Positions 34,144-44,431 of a stretch of 64,000 nucleotides of DNA are shown one piece after another; position 1 is the first letter of the stretch, and the number at the start of each line of letters is the position of its first letter. The stretch is from Actinotignum schaalii FB123-CNA-2 (GTDB lineage Bacteria; Actinomycetota; Actinomycetes; Actinomycetales; Actinomycetaceae), in the NCBI RefSeq assembly GCF_000411135.1, contig NZ_KE150262.1:114419-178418 (forward strand), given 5' to 3'. The translations under genes were made by a program, and so were the position numbers. The notes beneath the pieces are model-generated. The model made no database searches, was not told the origin of the DNA, and saw nothing but the letters and a program-made list of their open reading frames with translations.

Positions 34144-37098
34144 CTAGCGGCGCCGCTTCTTATTCTGCTTCGCCGCGGCGCGGCGCTGCGCCCGGTTACC
34201 GCCACCGGCACCCCCCGCCCGGCCTCGACCGCCGCGCGAACTGCCGCGCGAGCCGGTAGTTTCCGTCTCCCCGGAGCCATCCTTCGCCGCCGAGGAATAC
34301 GAAACGTTCTGCTGCCGCTTCGGCTGCTTAATCCCGAGCGACTCCGCGGTCACGCGCTGGCCGGACGCACCTTCAGCACCCTCACCCACCGCGGCCTGCA
34401 AAGCCCGCTGTTTTTCCGCTAGCAGCTGGCGCTGTTGCTCCTGGGCAGCACGCAGAGCCTGCTGGGAAGCGGCCACCTGCTGAGCACTCCCCGCCCCGCT
34501 GGTGTGAATCGCAACCCCCGGGCCGGCCATGCCCGCCGCGGTATTCCCCGCAACAGTCACCGGGCCGTTCACCTGGGCTTCAGCTTCCAGACGCGCTGCA
34601 CGTTCGGAAGGAAGCTCGAACTTGAAGAGGTACCGGACGGTTTCCGACATGATATTGTCGTTCATCGCCTGGAACATGCGGTAGCCCTCGTCCTTGTATT
34701 CAACGAGCGGATCACGCTGCGCCATGGCGCGCAAACCGATACCTTCCTTGAGGTAATCCATTTCGTAGAGGTGCTCGCGCCACTTGCGGTCCAGCACGGA
34801 CAGCACGATCTGGCGTTCCAGTTCGCGCATATTTTCCTCGCCGACTTCCGCTTCGCGCTCCTCGTAATGGGCGTGAATATCATCGGTGAGCTCACGCTTA
34901 AGCGCGGTACGATCCAGCTGGGAAGGCCCCCCGATCTCATCGAGGTATTCCTCCGCGGTGAAACCGGGAGTGTAGTAGCCCTTGAGGTCCGTCCACAGCG
35001 CGGAAAGATCCCACGCTTCCTCATTATCATCGGCGGTGTGAGCACTGACCACGTCATCCACCACGAAGTCGAGGAAGCCCTGCACCATGGACTCCATATT
35101 CTCACCCTCGAGGATGGAACGCCGCTCGGTGTACACCACGGTACGCTGATCGTTCATAACGTCGTCGTACTTGAGGACGTTCTTACGCATTTCCGCGTTC
35201 CGCGCCTCATTTTCGGTTTGAGCCCGCGAAACGTTCTTCGACATCTGCTTCGTTTCGATAGGAGCATCGTCGTCCATGGCGTAGCTGAGCATCCGCCCGG
35301 CCATACCCTGGCCCCACAGGCGCAGCAAGTCATCTTCCAGGGAAAGATAGAAGCGGGATTCACCCGGATCGCCCTGGCGGCCACTACGCCCGCGCAGCTG
35401 GTTATCAATACGCCGGGATTCGTGCCGCTCCGAACCGAGCACGTACAGGCCGCCCAATTCGGCCACTTCTTCGTGTTCGGCCTTGACGGCCTCCTGCTGG
35501 CGCGCCAGTTCTTCCGGCCAGGCAGCCTCGTATTCCTCCGGAGTTTCTTCCGGGTCCAAACCCCGGGCCGCGAGCGCATCCACCGCGCGGTGTTCGGGGT
35601 TGCCACCTAGCATAATGTCGGTACCGCGACCGGCCATATTGGTGGCCACCGTGACTGCACCCTTACGCCCGGCTTCGGCCACCACGCGCGCTTCCCGTTC
35701 GTGCTGCTTCGCGTTGAGAACCTGATGCTCGATGCCTTCGCGCGCGAGCAAATCGGAGAGCTCTTCAGAAGCTTCCACCGAGGCGGTACCTACCAGGACA
35801 GGCTGGCCTTTTTCGTGGCGCTCCACAATATCTTCCACAACCGCGCGCAGCTTGGCAGCGCGCGTGGGATAAATAAGATCCTGTTCATCCTTGCGGATCA
35901 TCGGCTTATTCGTGGGAATAGGAACGACGCCGAGCTTATACGTCGAGGCGAATTCCTCGGCTTCGGTTTCTGCCGTACCCGTCATGCCCGAAAGCTTGTT
36001 GTACAGGCGGAAATAGTTCTGGAGGGTGATCGTGGCCAGAGTCTGGTTCTCTGCCTTGATCTCCACACCTTCCTTCGCTTCAATCGCCTGGTGCATGCCT
36101 TCGTTATAACGCCGCCCGGGCAGCACGCGCCCGGTGTGTTCGTCCACGATAAGCACTTCGCCGTTAAGCACCACGTAATCGCGGTCCCGTTCGAAAAGCT
36201 CCTTGGCCTTAATTGCATTATTCAGGTAGCCGATGAGCGGAGTATTGAGGGATTCGTAGAGGTTATCGATACCCAGGGCATCTTCCACCTTGTCAATTCC
36301 CGCTTCGAGCACACCCACGGTGCGCTTCTTCTCATCCACTTCGTAATCGGTATCGCGCCGCATCCGCAGCACCAAGCGCGCGAATTCGCGATACCACTTA
36401 TTGGCATCACCTTCGGCCGGGCCGGAAATAATCAGCGGGGTGCGCGCTTCGTCAATAAGAATGGAGTCAACTTCGTCAACGATGACGAAATTATGCCCAC
36501 GCTGCACCAGCTCACTGGTACGCCAGGCCATATTGTCACGCAGATAATCGAAACCAAATTCGTTATTGGTTCCGTAGGTGATATCCGCATTGTATTGCTC
36601 GCGGCGCTGTTCGGGAGTTTGCCCGGTGAGAATACAGCCGGTGGTTACCCCGAGGAAACGGTAGACACGCCCCATGAGTTCCGACTGATAGGAGGCAAGG
36701 TAATCATTAACCGTGACTACGTGCACGCCTTCACCGGTGAGCGAATTGAGGTAGGCGGGCATAGTTGCCACAAGCGTTTTACCTTCACCGGTTTTCATTT
36801 CGGCAATATTGCCCAGGTGGAGAGCCGCCCCGCCCATAACCTGTACGTCATAGGGACGCTGGCCGATAGTCCGCACCGCAGCTTCGCGCACCGTGGCAAA
36901 AGCTTCGGGGAGAATGGCATCGAGGGTTTCTCCCTCTTTCAGGCGCTCCTTGAAGCTATCGGTTTGCGCGCGCAACTCCTCATCACTCATCGCCGAGATA
37001 TCACTTTCGAGCGCATTGACCTGCGCGGTGATGTTCTTCAGCTTCTTCAGCGTGCGGCCTTCGCCGGCGCGAAGGATACGATCAATCAAGCGTGCCAC
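34144..37098 (-). CDS. secA: Preprotein translocase subunit SecA
   Basis: The 984-residue motor drives Sec-dependent protein export. It shows [11 protein letters not shown] at the N-terminus, Walker [41 protein letters not shown] and the [11 protein letters not shown] motif. The C-terminal tail is Gly/Arg-rich and basic ([14 protein letters not shown]) and lacks the usual zinc-binding SEC-C motif. The GTG at 37098 has AAGGAG 9 bp upstream and matches the family's start; the longer frame to 37134 adds 12 atypical residues. Confidence 0.95.
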   Translation of the reverse strand: MARLIDRILRAGEGRTLKKLKNITAQVNALESDISAMSDEELRAQTDSFKERLKEGETLDAILPEAFATVREAAVRTIGQRPYDVQVMGGAALHLGNIAEMKTGEGKTLVATMPAYLNSLTGEGVHVVTVNDYLASYQSELMGRVYRFLGVTTGCILTGQTPEQRREQYNADITYGTNNEFGFDYLRDNMAWRTSELVQRGHNFVIVDEVDSILIDEARTPLIISGPAEGDANKWYREFARLVLRMRRDTDYEVDEKKRTVGVLEAGIDKVEDALGIDNLYESLNTPLIGYLNNAIKAKELFERDRDYVVLNGEVLIVDEHTGRVLPGRRYNEGMHQAIEAKEGVEIKAENQTLATITLQNYFRLYNKLSGMTGTAETEAEEFASTYKLGVVPIPTNKPMIRKDEQDLIYPTRAAKLRAVVEDIVERHEKGQPVLVGTASVEASEELSDLLAREGIEHQVLNAKQHEREARVVAEAGRKGAVTVATNMAGRGTDIMLGGNPEHRAVDALAARGLDPEETPEEYEAAWPEELARQQEAVKAEHEEVAELGGLYVLGSERHESRRIDNQLRGRSGRQGDPGESRFYLSLEDDLLRLWGQGMAGRMLSYAMDDDAPIETKQMSKNVSRAQTENEARNAEMRKNVLKYDDVMNDQRTVVYTERRSILEGENMESMVQGFLDFVVDDVVSAHTADDNEEAWDLSALWTDLKGYYTPGFTAEEYLDEIGGPSQLDRTALKRELTDDIHAHYEEREAEVGEENMRELERQIVLSVLDRKWREHLYEMDYLKEGIGLRAMAQRDPLVEYKDEGYRMFQAMNDNIMSETVRYLFKFELPSERAARLEAEAQVNGPVTVAGNTAAGMAGPGVAIHTSGAGSAQQVAASQQALRAAQEQQRQLLAEKQRALQAAVGEGAEGASGQRVTAESLGIKQPKRQQNVSYSSAAKDGSGETETTGSRGSSRGGRGRAGGAGGGNRAQRRAAAKQNKKRRR

Positions 37099-37233
37099 TT
37101 CGTCGAGCTCCTTACCGTGGGCATACGGATGCAATTGTACGGGGTAGAAGCGCGCCCCGCCCCACCTCTTTCACCATTAGCTTTGCGTTCTTCATTACGC
37201 TCAGTTTTTCACCAGCTCGGCAAAGCCGGCCGC

Positions 37234-38238
37234 CTAGACCGTACGGTCCACCACCGAGCGGGCATATTGCGTTAGAGCTTCCCGTACCGCCGTGTTCTCC
37301 AGGTCAGCGATAGCCGCCACGGCCCGCGCCGCCCATTCCTCGGCGAGCGCCCGGGTTTCTTCCATAACCGAATGATTCCGCAAAGCTTCGAGCACGGTAT
37401 CAAGGCGCTGCCCGGCAAGCTCTCCGCGGTCCAATTCCGCCAAGATCGCTCGGCCGTCGTCGTCCAATACCCCCGCGGCGGCGCGTTCCCGCAACAAAAT
37501 AGTGGGCATGGTATCCACCGATTCGCGCAGGTCCGTGCCCTGTTCTTTACCGGTTTCTTCGGAAACAACATCGATATAGTCATCGGCGATCTGGAAGGCG
37601 ATCCCCACGTTTTCGCCAAATTCTTGCACCCGAGCAGCAACTGGGGCGTACTCGGCCTCCCGGTTCCCGGCCGCGGCAAAAACGCCTTCACGTGCTGAGG
37701 CGGCAATAAGCGACCCGGTTTTCCCGGCAAGAACCTCCAGGTAGTGCGCCCGTGGGGACACTCCGTGCGTGCGCCCCACGGTTTCCAGCAGCTGCCCGGT
37801 GCACAGGCGCCGGAAGGTTTCCGCGTAATCCTTAACCGCCCGCGGCCCCAGATCCGCCATCATGGACGAAGCGCGCGAAAATAGAATATCTCCGGCCATA
37901 ATCGCCGCGGAATTACCGTAATTGCGATGCGCGGCCGGAACCCCGCGCCGCAGCGGAGCTTCATCCATAACGTCATCGTGGTAAAGCGAGGCCAGATGCG
38001 TGAGCTCCATTGCCACCGCCACGTGCTCGACCCGCTCGGATTCCGGCTCCGGGCCCAGATACCCGCAGAGCAACGCCAAGGCCGGCCGCATCCGCTTTCC
38101 GCCCGCCTCGGCAAGATACGTGGTGATCGGGTCCACGCGCAGGTCACCAAAATGCGTGGCCGCGTCCAGCTTTTTTTCGACGACGCCGAGCCGCTCCCCC
38201 ACGCGGGTGAGTAGCTCTTCGACAGTCAGGTCTTTCAC
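37234..38238 (-). CDS. Polyprenyl (heptaprenyl-type) diphosphate synthase
   Basis: The 334-residue enzyme makes a long isoprenoid chain, probably the menaquinone side chain. Both Asp-rich motifs are present: DDVMD (ASLYHDDVMDEAPLRRG) and DDYID (FQIADDYIDVVS), with GGKRMRP near residue 45. The start GTG at 38238 is preceded by AGGA and gives the family N-terminus (VKDLTVEELL). It lies directly downstream of menG, which fits menaquinone synthesis. Confidence 0.88.
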   Translation of the reverse strand: MKDLTVEELLTRVGERLGVVEKKLDAATHFGDLRVDPITTYLAEAGGKRMRPALALLCGYLGPEPESERVEHVAVAMELTHLASLYHDDVMDEAPLRRGVPAAHRNYGNSAAIMAGDILFSRASSMMADLGPRAVKDYAETFRRLCTGQLLETVGRTHGVSPRAHYLEVLAGKTGSLIAASAREGVFAAAGNREAEYAPVAARVQEFGENVGIAFQIADDYIDVVSEETGKEQGTDLRESVDTMPTILLRERAAAGVLDDDGRAILAELDRGELAGQRLDTVLEALRNHSVMEETRALAEEWAARAVAAIADLENTAVREALTQYARSVVDRTV

Positions 38239-38288
38239 GATAGCCAATCCTAGCTTTCCGATGGTGCGCCGGCCCGCGGCCCGGTGCC

Positions 38289-38993
38289 TCAGTGCGCCGC
38301 CGGCAGGGTAGCGCGGTGCAGCGCAACGATCCCGTTGCACATATTACGGTATTCAACGTCGCGCCACCCGGCTTCGTGCAGCCAGCCGGCCAGAGTGCGT
38401 TGATCAGGCCAGTCAATAATCGACTCCATGAGATAGGCGTAGGCCGGACCATCCGAGGAGGCCAGGGCCGCCACCCGCGGGAGCACGTGGCGCAGATAGC
38501 CGTGATAGAGGGCGCGGAAAGGCGCGCAGGACGGCGTGGAAAATTCCGCAATAACCACGTGCCCACCCGGGCGCGTCACGCGAGCCATTTCTTCAAGGGC
38601 GCGCTGGGGATCGTGAATATTACGGAGGCCGTAAGAAATAGTCACGGCGTCGAACGTATTATCCGCGAAGGGAAGATCGCAGGCATCGGCCTGCACAAAA
38701 CGCAGATCAGGATGGCGCAGGCGCGCAACCTCGAGCATCCCACCCGAAAAATCGGCGCCCACCACACGCGCCCCCACCCGGGCAAAATGCTCGGTGGAAG
38801 TGCCGGTTCCGCAGGCCAGATCGAGGATCTCCATCCCCTCCTCAATACGCAGAGCTTCGGTGACGTAGCGGCGCCACAACCGCACCTGCCCGAAACTGAG
38901 GAGGTCATTGCTCAGGTCGTAGCGCGGGGCGACCTGGTCGAACATCCCGGCGACGGCGCGCGGATCTTTGCTGAGTTGTGCACGTGCAGACAT
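38289..38993 (-). CDS. menG: Demethylmenaquinone methyltransferase
   Basis: This 234-residue SAM methyltransferase (UbiE/MenG family) has VAPRYDLSNDLLSFGQ, LDLACGTGTSTEHFARVGARVVGADFSGGML and VTRPGGHVVIAEFSTPS. It would catalyse the last step of menaquinone synthesis. It lies upstream of the prenyl diphosphate synthase and is divergent from a membrane protein gene; menA follows about 1.6 kb away on the other strand. Confidence 0.92.
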   Translation of the reverse strand: MSARAQLSKDPRAVAGMFDQVAPRYDLSNDLLSFGQVRLWRRYVTEALRIEEGMEILDLACGTGTSTEHFARVGARVVGADFSGGMLEVARLRHPDLRFVQADACDLPFADNTFDAVTISYGLRNIHDPQRALEEMARVTRPGGHVVIAEFSTPSCAPFRALYHGYLRHVLPRVAALASSDGPAYAYLMESIIDWPDQRTLAGWLHEAGWRDVEYRNMCNGIVALHRATLPAAH

Positions 38994-39162
38994 GCCCTCT
39001 ATTCAACCAGCTTGGGCGTATTTGGCAAGAGTAGAATCCCGGCCGGGTGTACATCCGCGGGAAATCCCCGGCTTCGACGGACGCCCCGAGGGACTTCAAA
39101 CCGGCCATTTTCCGTCAGGTGGGGACTAGACTGAAAAAGAAGTCACGAATCGAGGAGTCGTT

Positions 39163-40509
39163 ATGTCCCTGCCCACGCCCATGCCAGCGATGACCCCGCC
39201 TCTGCTGGCCGATGTGCGCCGCGATTTTGGCGCCCGTACCTGGATTGTGGCTCTGTTGAGCCCCGTGATCGCGGTGGTGGTCACCTTCCTTATCACGCTT
39301 TTCTTCGCCTGGCTCGGCTTGCGCGGCATGAGCGGTCTCGATATGGGCGGGGTGAACCTCGCCGAAGTACTCACCGCCCCGAAGTGGGCGGCCCTTACTT
39401 TGCTGCTAGCCCTGGGCGGCACCGCGCGAGTAGTGGCGGAACCGAGTCTTTTTGATATGAGTTTCTTCGTTCCGGCTCTCACCCTCACCCTCCTCATCGG
39501 TCTCATCATCTACTTCCTCAACCAGTGGGTGGGCCGGGGCAAGCGAAATTCCACCCTGCTGGTGTGGATTCCGGCCTGGGTATCGGCCGGGGTACTGGCG
39601 GCAATCGGCGCCGGGCTGGCCGCGTTCATGCGGGTGGATCTGAGCCCGGGCGGTGCCTTCATGGGCCAACCGATTCCGCCGCTTGCTTTACAGGCCAGCC
39701 CCCTTTTCACGGCGCTCACCTGCCTCCCGCTCGGACTTTTCGCCGCGGGCTTCGGGCGCATGACCACGGTGAAATCCACCCCGCGTAACCGTTTCACCCT
39801 CACGGCTGCGTCCTCTATTCCCACCTACGCGCACGCGGTACGCCTAGCCTTCACCGCTTTTATCCTGGTGAGCTGCATTTCCGCTCTCGCTTTTGGAATT
39901 GACCTCATGGTCCGCCAGGACGCGAGTATCGAGTGGCTCCTCGTGGCCTTCCCCTTCTTCCTCACCACCGGAGTTGTGACCATGTTCGGGGCGGTGGGTG
40001 CCTCCTTCGCTGCAATGTATGATGCCACCGGCTTGGGAATGGGCCCGAATGCCCAGGGGGATACCACGCTGCTGCTCTGGGAACACCTGGCTACCGTGCC
40101 CGCTATCATCGCGCTCATCTCCATGGTTCTCGCTCTGGTGTGGACGGCCTACCGCTGGGGCCGTTCACGTGATCCGCGCATGGAATTCGGGGCTATTGCC
40201 TGGACGGTGATGCCTTTCGGATTCGGGGCAACCACCGCGGTTATTTGGGGTATCGCCCGCGGGTCGGCCAAGATGACCGCGCAGGGAATGGAACTGGCCA
40301 ATGCCAGTTACGACCTGCACTGGTACCTCATTTTCATCGGGATCGGCCTGGGCCTCGTGGTGGAAGCTTTCTCGCGATTGTTCCGCACCCTCCCGCCCGA
40401 AACGATGGCGACGGGGTACCTCACCCCGCACGCCTCGGATATCCCACATCATCCTTCCGTGCCCGGAGCCCCGGGCGGCGTGGCTTTACACCCGGAGTAT
40501 CCGGCGTAA
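39163..40509 (+). CDS. Multi-pass membrane protein of unknown function
   Basis: The 448-residue protein starts at ATG with GAGGAG upstream. About ten hydrophobic helices are visible, for example WIVALLSPVIAVVVTFLITL, FVPALTLTLLIGLIIYFLN, IPAWVSAGVLAAIGAGLAA and WYLIFIGIGLGLVVEAFSRLF. No transporter signature or catalytic motif is recognised. It lies 56 bp before menA, so an operon with menaquinone synthesis is possible, but nothing in the sequence shows its job. Confidence 0.7.
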   Translation: MSLPTPMPAMTPPLLADVRRDFGARTWIVALLSPVIAVVVTFLITLFFAWLGLRGMSGLDMGGVNLAEVLTAPKWAALTLLLALGGTARVVAEPSLFDMSFFVPALTLTLLIGLIIYFLNQWVGRGKRNSTLLVWIPAWVSAGVLAAIGAGLAAFMRVDLSPGGAFMGQPIPPLALQASPLFTALTCLPLGLFAAGFGRMTTVKSTPRNRFTLTAASSIPTYAHAVRLAFTAFILVSCISALAFGIDLMVRQDASIEWLLVAFPFFLTTGVVTMFGAVGASFAAMYDATGLGMGPNAQGDTTLLLWEHLATVPAIIALISMVLALVWTAYRWGRSRDPRMEFGAIAWTVMPFGFGATTAVIWGIARGSAKMTAQGMELANASYDLHWYLIFIGIGLGLVVEAFSRLFRTLPPETMATGYLTPHASDIPHHPSVPGAPGGVALHPEYPA

Positions 40510-40565
40510 TCCCTCGCGGTGAGGGTGATGCGCTCAGGATGTTTCTCTCGATAGAATAAGCGGCC

Positions 40566-41474
40566 GTGGCAACTGTTACTGATTGGCTCGAAGGTGCGCG
40601 CGTTCGCACCCTTCCCGCAAGTGTCTCCCCGGTGATCGCCGGGGCTGGAATCGCGCTGTGGGAAGGGACGCTATACGGCCCTATTCTTGCCTTGGCTTTC
40701 GTTCTCGCTCTGCTCTTGCAGATCGGCGTGAATTTTGCGAACGACTATTCCGACGGGATTCGCGGCACTGACGATCACCGTACCGGCCCACCCCGCCTCA
40801 CGGGTGGCGGAACAGTGCGCCCGGGCGTGGTACTCGCGGTGGCCCTCACCTGCTTCGCCCTCGCGGCTCTCGTGGGTCTCATCATTATCGCCTGGTGCGG
40901 GAAGTGGTGGCTTATCGGAGTGGGCGTGGCAGCACTGCTGGCTGCCTGGTTCTATACCGGCGGGCGCCACCCCTACGGCTACATGGGACTGGGCGAAGTT
41001 TTTGTTTTCATTTTCTTCGGTTTGGTAGCTACCTGCGGCACCGTCTATATCCAGGGCGGCACGGTGCCCTGGCAAGCCTGGGTTGCCGCAAGCGCCGTTG
41101 GTCTCATCGCCTGCGCTATTCTTATGGCTAATAATATTCGCGATATTCCCACCGACGCTGTTACCGGGAAACATACTCTCGCGGTGCGCTTGGGCGATAC
41201 CTGGGCACGGCGCCTCTATGTTGCAATGCTCGCGGTGGCCATGGGATGCGGCGTCGTGCTGGCATTCACGCCGAGCACCCACCAGGCGTCCCTCCTTCTC
41301 TATCTCCCCGCCTTCGCTATTGCTTTCCGCAATAGCTGGCGGATGCTCAGCCGCGGACCGTCCCGCGCGCAGGGGCGCGCTCTTATCCCGGTGCTGAAAA
41401 CCACGGGCATTACCGAGCTCGCTTTCGCGCTGGCGGTCCTGGTGTCTTTCTGGGCCAGTTCGCTCTTGGTCTAG
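40566..41474 (+). CDS. menA: 1,4-dihydroxy-2-naphthoate polyprenyltransferase
   Basis: The 302-residue UbiA-family prenyltransferase starts at GTG 40566. It has the first Asp motif [18 protein letters not shown] and the second near [19 protein letters not shown], with eight or so transmembrane helices. It attaches the prenyl chain to DHNA in menaquinone synthesis, matching menG and the prenyl diphosphate synthase nearby. Confidence 0.92.
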   Translation: MATVTDWLEGARVRTLPASVSPVIAGAGIALWEGTLYGPILALAFVLALLLQIGVNFANDYSDGIRGTDDHRTGPPRLTGGGTVRPGVVLAVALTCFALAALVGLIIIAWCGKWWLIGVGVAALLAAWFYTGGRHPYGYMGLGEVFVFIFFGLVATCGTVYIQGGTVPWQAWVAASAVGLIACAILMANNIRDIPTDAVTGKHTLAVRLGDTWARRLYVAMLAVAMGCGVVLAFTPSTHQASLLLYLPAFAIAFRNSWRMLSRGPSRAQGRALIPVLKTTGITELAFALAVLVSFWASSLLV

Positions 41475-41513
41475 GCAGCTGTAGCCCCCGGTGCGAACGA
41501 CTAAGATGGTGGT

Positions 41514-41993
41514 ATGGCCCGAGTAATTATGGCACTTTTTGCCGTCAGCATCTGGATTTACGGCATCATTGACGTCATCCGCACGGACACCACCCGCATG
41601 CCGGGCCGGCTGCGTAAGCCGGCGTGGCTCGCCCTCACGGTTCTGGTGCCGGTTTTCGGGTCGCTGCTGTGGATCGCTTTTTCTTTCCCGGTCAAGTTCC
41701 CGCAGCAAAATATCTCGCTCGGTTCTTTTGGGCGGGGTCGTTCCTCGTCACAGCGGCGCCGTCGCCCCGTTGCACCCGACGACGATCCGGATTTCCTGTC
41801 CCGTTTGGACGCGGAAAACCGTTTCCGCGAATGGGAACGGCAACAGCGTGAGAACGACGCCGCATCGAACTCCCCCACCGCGGGTGAGTCTCACGGAACA
41901 AGCAAGCCCGAAGCGACCGGAAAGCACCCGGATAATCCCGAGGATTCTGAGGGTTCTGAAGGGTCGCAACCCACGCGGCCCGCGCAGGACTAG
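41514..41993 (+). CDS. PLDc_N-domain membrane protein
   Basis: The 159-residue protein has two helices (MALFAVSIWIYGIIDVIRTD and ALTVLVPVFGSLLWIAFSFPV) with the PLDc_N layout and a polar, acidic C-terminal tail. The same fold appears at 17068-17421. It lies 40 bp after menA. Function is unknown; relatives often neighbour menaquinone genes. Confidence 0.75.
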   Translation: MARVIMALFAVSIWIYGIIDVIRTDTTRMPGRLRKPAWLALTVLVPVFGSLLWIAFSFPVKFPQQNISLGSFGRGRSSSQRRRRPVAPDDDPDFLSRLDAENRFREWERQQRENDAASNSPTAGESHGTSKPEATGKHPDNPEDSEGSEGSQPTRPAQD

Positions 41994-42064
41994 CCGCCGC
42001 GCGGAACCGCGCGGCACACGCTTCCGTTAGCGTCTAGCCACCGTAACTCCCGCGGAGTTCCAGA

Positions 42065-42736
42065 TCAGTCTCCGCGGTTTTCATCAGCCGCGGAGATCCC
42101 CGGCGTGATATCGCGTGCCCGGGCCAGGAGTTCAGCCGCGGGTTCGGCATAATCCACCGCCACCAAACTGGTGCCCTGGAATGTTAACGAGGTCACCGAA
42201 CACAGCGCGCACTGGCGCCGGCGCGGGTCGTGGGCGAGGGAGCGCCCCTCCACGAAGGAGCGCAGCGTCCAAATTGGAAGCTGATGGGACACAAGTACCG
42301 CTTCGCCGCCGCGCGCTGCTGCGAGCCCGCTGCGCACCGCATTCGTCATACGCGCTGCGATATCCGTATATGGCTCACCCCAGGAGGGCCGGAAGGGGTT
42401 GATGTACCACGGCCAGAATTTCGGGGAGGCCAAGATCCACCGATTCCGGTTGACGTTGATGCCCTCGAAATTATTGCCCGCTTCGATGAGATTGGCGTCG
42501 GTGCTAATCTCGAGGTCGAAGAGGTGCGCGGTAGGTGTGGCAGTTTCAATAGCCCGTTCGAGCGGAGAGGATATCACCGCGCGGACATCATGCCCGCGAA
42601 AGAAATCCCGAACGCTGCCGGCCATCTCCCGGCCCAGATCGGTGAGGTGAAAACCGGGTTGGCGGCCGTAAAGTTCGCCGCTGGGGTTATCCACCTCTCC
42701 GTGGCGGACCAGGTGAACAACTGTTACGTCAATCAT
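42065..42736 (-). CDS. Histidine phosphatase family protein
   Basis: The 223-residue protein shows VHLVRHGEVDN (phosphohistidine RHG), ISSPLERAIETA and VLVSHQLPIWTLR (second catalytic His), as in phosphoglycerate-mutase-like phosphatases. The substrate is not evident. It is a single gene; the start ATG is at 42736 with a weak ribosome-binding site. Confidence 0.85.
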   Translation of the reverse strand: MIDVTVVHLVRHGEVDNPSGELYGRQPGFHLTDLGREMAGSVRDFFRGHDVRAVISSPLERAIETATPTAHLFDLEISTDANLIEAGNNFEGINVNRNRWILASPKFWPWYINPFRPSWGEPYTDIAARMTNAVRSGLAAARGGEAVLVSHQLPIWTLRSFVEGRSLAHDPRRRQCALCSVTSLTFQGTSLVAVDYAEPAAELLARARDITPGISAADENRGD

Positions 42737-42822
42737 GATGCCAGTCTACGGCACCGGGAGCTGCCGGCCGGACAAAGCTAAGTTCCCTGGGGGAGCTCAC
42801 TCCGACCGGCGTGCCCGAACGT

Positions 42823-43287
42823 CTACCAAATATCCGCGGGGTTACCCACGAGGCGGGCACACAGCTCGCCCATCTTGAGAAAGTCATCGTGACCGAGTTT
42901 GTCCACGAGGTGAGCGCGAACTGACATGACGTGGGTGACGGCCGCCTTCTCGAGCAGCGCGAAACCAGCATCGGTGAGAGTGCAATCCACCCCGCGCCGG
43001 TCATGCGCGTTGGCGGAACGGGCTACCAAGCCGCGCGCCTCGAGGCGGCGGACGGTGTGGGTGAGCCGCGAGCGGGAATGTACCATCACATCAGCGAGAG
43101 TCGACATCCGCATGCAGCGATTTTCCGCCTCGGAGAGACGGGCGAGAACGTCATATTCGTTCAATGACAAATTGTAATTGACCATGAGTGCGTGATTAAG
43201 CGCCTCTGCGGTCACGGCTGTCGCGCGCAGATACGCGCGCCAGGCAAATTGTTCCTCTTCAGAAAGCCAGCGAACTTCCGCGGCCAT
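42823..43287 (-). CDS. MarR-family transcriptional regulator
   Basis: The 154-residue protein has the winged helix MRMSTLADVMVHSRSRLTHTVRRLEARGLVARSANAHDRRGVDC. The ATG at 43287 follows GAAGGGAAG and gives a normal MarR length; the longer frame (43428) does not fit the family. It is the only gene on its strand in this stretch, and the 480 bp upstream are non-coding. Three cysteines could allow redox sensing, but this is speculative. Confidence 0.8.
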   Translation of the reverse strand: MAAEVRWLSEEEQFAWRAYLRATAVTAEALNHALMVNYNLSLNEYDVLARLSEAENRCMRMSTLADVMVHSRSRLTHTVRRLEARGLVARSANAHDRRGVDCTLTDAGFALLEKAAVTHVMSVRAHLVDKLGHDDFLKMGELCARLVGNPADIW

Positions 43288-43595
43288 GAGATTCTTCCCT
43301 TCGTCAGGCACGATGTCACGTCGTGACATTAACGGCAACTCACACGGGACGTGCGAGTCTTCATTACGTCGTTGCGCCCGCGCCGGACGCAACGCACCCG
43401 GCTTCCACCGGGTGAACGATGACGCCACTTCTCCTCATTTTCCCACGTGGGAACGCTGGGGCGAAAGGCCTTAAGCGGTGCTGTTTCACGGTGCCGCACC
43501 CGGCATCTGCATGCCTGTGCAACACCGCAAACCATAGCATCATGTGAAGTATACCTTTGTACGAACATAACTCAGAGTTACATTCTCTTTTTAAG

Positions 43596-43614
43596 AAAGG
43601 CGAGCCTTACCTCA
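43596..43614 (+). promoter_or_regulatory. DtxR/IdeR iron-box-like sequence
   Basis: AAAGGCGAGCCTTACCTCA agrees with the DtxR/IdeR consensus TTAGGTTAGCCTAACCTAA at 13 of 19 positions, with the right half strongest. It sits downstream of AT-rich promoter-like sequence. No iron-uptake gene follows in either direction, so it may be an orphan site left by a lost gene, or chance. Confidence 0.3.
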
Positions 43615-43726
43615 ATAGTCATATTGATATGTATCTTTGCCCGAATTGTCAAGGTTCATCCGGGCAATACCTCATAAATATGTGAGCACTTTCACTTACC
43701 GATTTTCTACGGTATCGCCGTACCAA

Positions 43727-43753
43727 AACAAAAAGGCCCGGACATCCGGGCCC
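43727..43753 (-). terminator. Terminator of the bS22 gene
   Basis: On the minus strand GGGCCCGG-ATGT-CCGGGCC is followed by TTTTTGTTTTGG. It lies about 20 bp after the bS22 stop. Confidence 0.85.
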
Positions 43754-43769
43754 TTCCGCACGCGGGGAA

Positions 43770-43868
43770 CTACTTCTTGTTCCGACGCTGGTGGCGAGTT
43801 TTACGCAGCAGCTTACGATGCTTTTTCTTCGACATACGCTTGCGGCGCTTCTTAATAACGGAACCCAC
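43770..43868 (-). CDS. Small ribosomal protein bS22 (AURKAIP1/COX24-domain)
   Basis: This 32-residue gene is easily missed. GTG at 43868 is preceded by GGAGGTG. The product is almost all basic, beginning [12 protein letters not shown] and ending [10 protein letters not shown], and matches the actinobacterial AURKAIP1/COX24-domain protein called bS22 in mycobacterial ribosomes. A BldC-like HTH gene lies upstream, as is common in actinobacteria. Confidence 0.9.
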   Translation of the reverse strand: MGSVIKKRRKRMSKKKHRKLLRKTRHQRRNKK

Positions 43869-44037
43869 AGGCACCTCCAAAACTAGATCGCGGGGAATCG
43901 CCCCGATGGAACATCACAGTATCTTACCGGCCCGCGCCCGCCTATGCGTAGCGCGTGAATCAGAACACGGTTAAATTCACAACCGCTCCGGACCGCCACC
44001 GTTTCGGGTAACGACGCCGTACCGGCCGCGCGCCGAA

Positions 44038-44253
44038 CTATTCCCCCACCACGCGCTGTTGCGGGGCGCTATTTCCGGACAGGAGCGCTTCGACGGCGCT
44101 GGCGGGTACCCGGTAGGAACTTCCCACCCGCACGGCCGGCAGATCGCCGGCGTGAACCATGCGATAGACGGTCATCTTCGAGACACGCGTCAATTCAGCC
44201 ACTTCCGCGACGGTGTAAAACTGCGGAGACGAAGGCATCTGCATCTGGTTCAT
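44038..44253 (-). CDS. BldC-like helix-turn-helix (excisionase-family) DNA-binding protein
   Basis: The 71-residue protein has a MerR/Xis-type winged helix: QFYTVAEVAELTRVSKMTVYRMVHAGDLPAVRVGSSYRV. The ATG at 44253, with AGGATGATGGG upstream, is preferred over a longer frame with a Cys-rich N-terminus. Small HTH proteins like BldC sit near the bS22 gene in actinobacteria and bind DNA cooperatively. Confidence 0.85.
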   Translation of the reverse strand: MNQMQMPSSPQFYTVAEVAELTRVSKMTVYRMVHAGDLPAVRVGSSYRVPASAVEALLSGNSAPQQRVVGE

Positions 44254-44431
44254 CCCATCATCCTGGAGTAATTTTTTGCCACATCGGCAACAGCTACAGC
44301 AAGGATATCCCATATTCTCAGCGTTCACAGCTTTTTAACCATGATCTTGACGGCAGGGGAATATACTACGGAACAGGTACGCGGCGCTTTTCTTGGCCGC
44401 AGCCGGTAGCTCGAGGACCCGGAGGACGCCC

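Larger units (their letters stand above)
43288..43769. other. AT-rich non-coding region with DtxR-box-like site
   Basis: The 482-bp gap between the MarR gene and the bS22 gene is unusually AT-rich between about 43540 and 43720. It contains an iron-box-like sequence at 43596-43614 and the terminator of the bS22 gene at 43727-43753. No real gene is seen; short frames in it show no family features. Confidence 0.5.

Noticed and set aside
43447-43677. 76-residue plus-strand frame in the AT-rich gap
   Set aside because: Composition is not gene-like, no ribosome-binding site, and it ends within the gap without homology.
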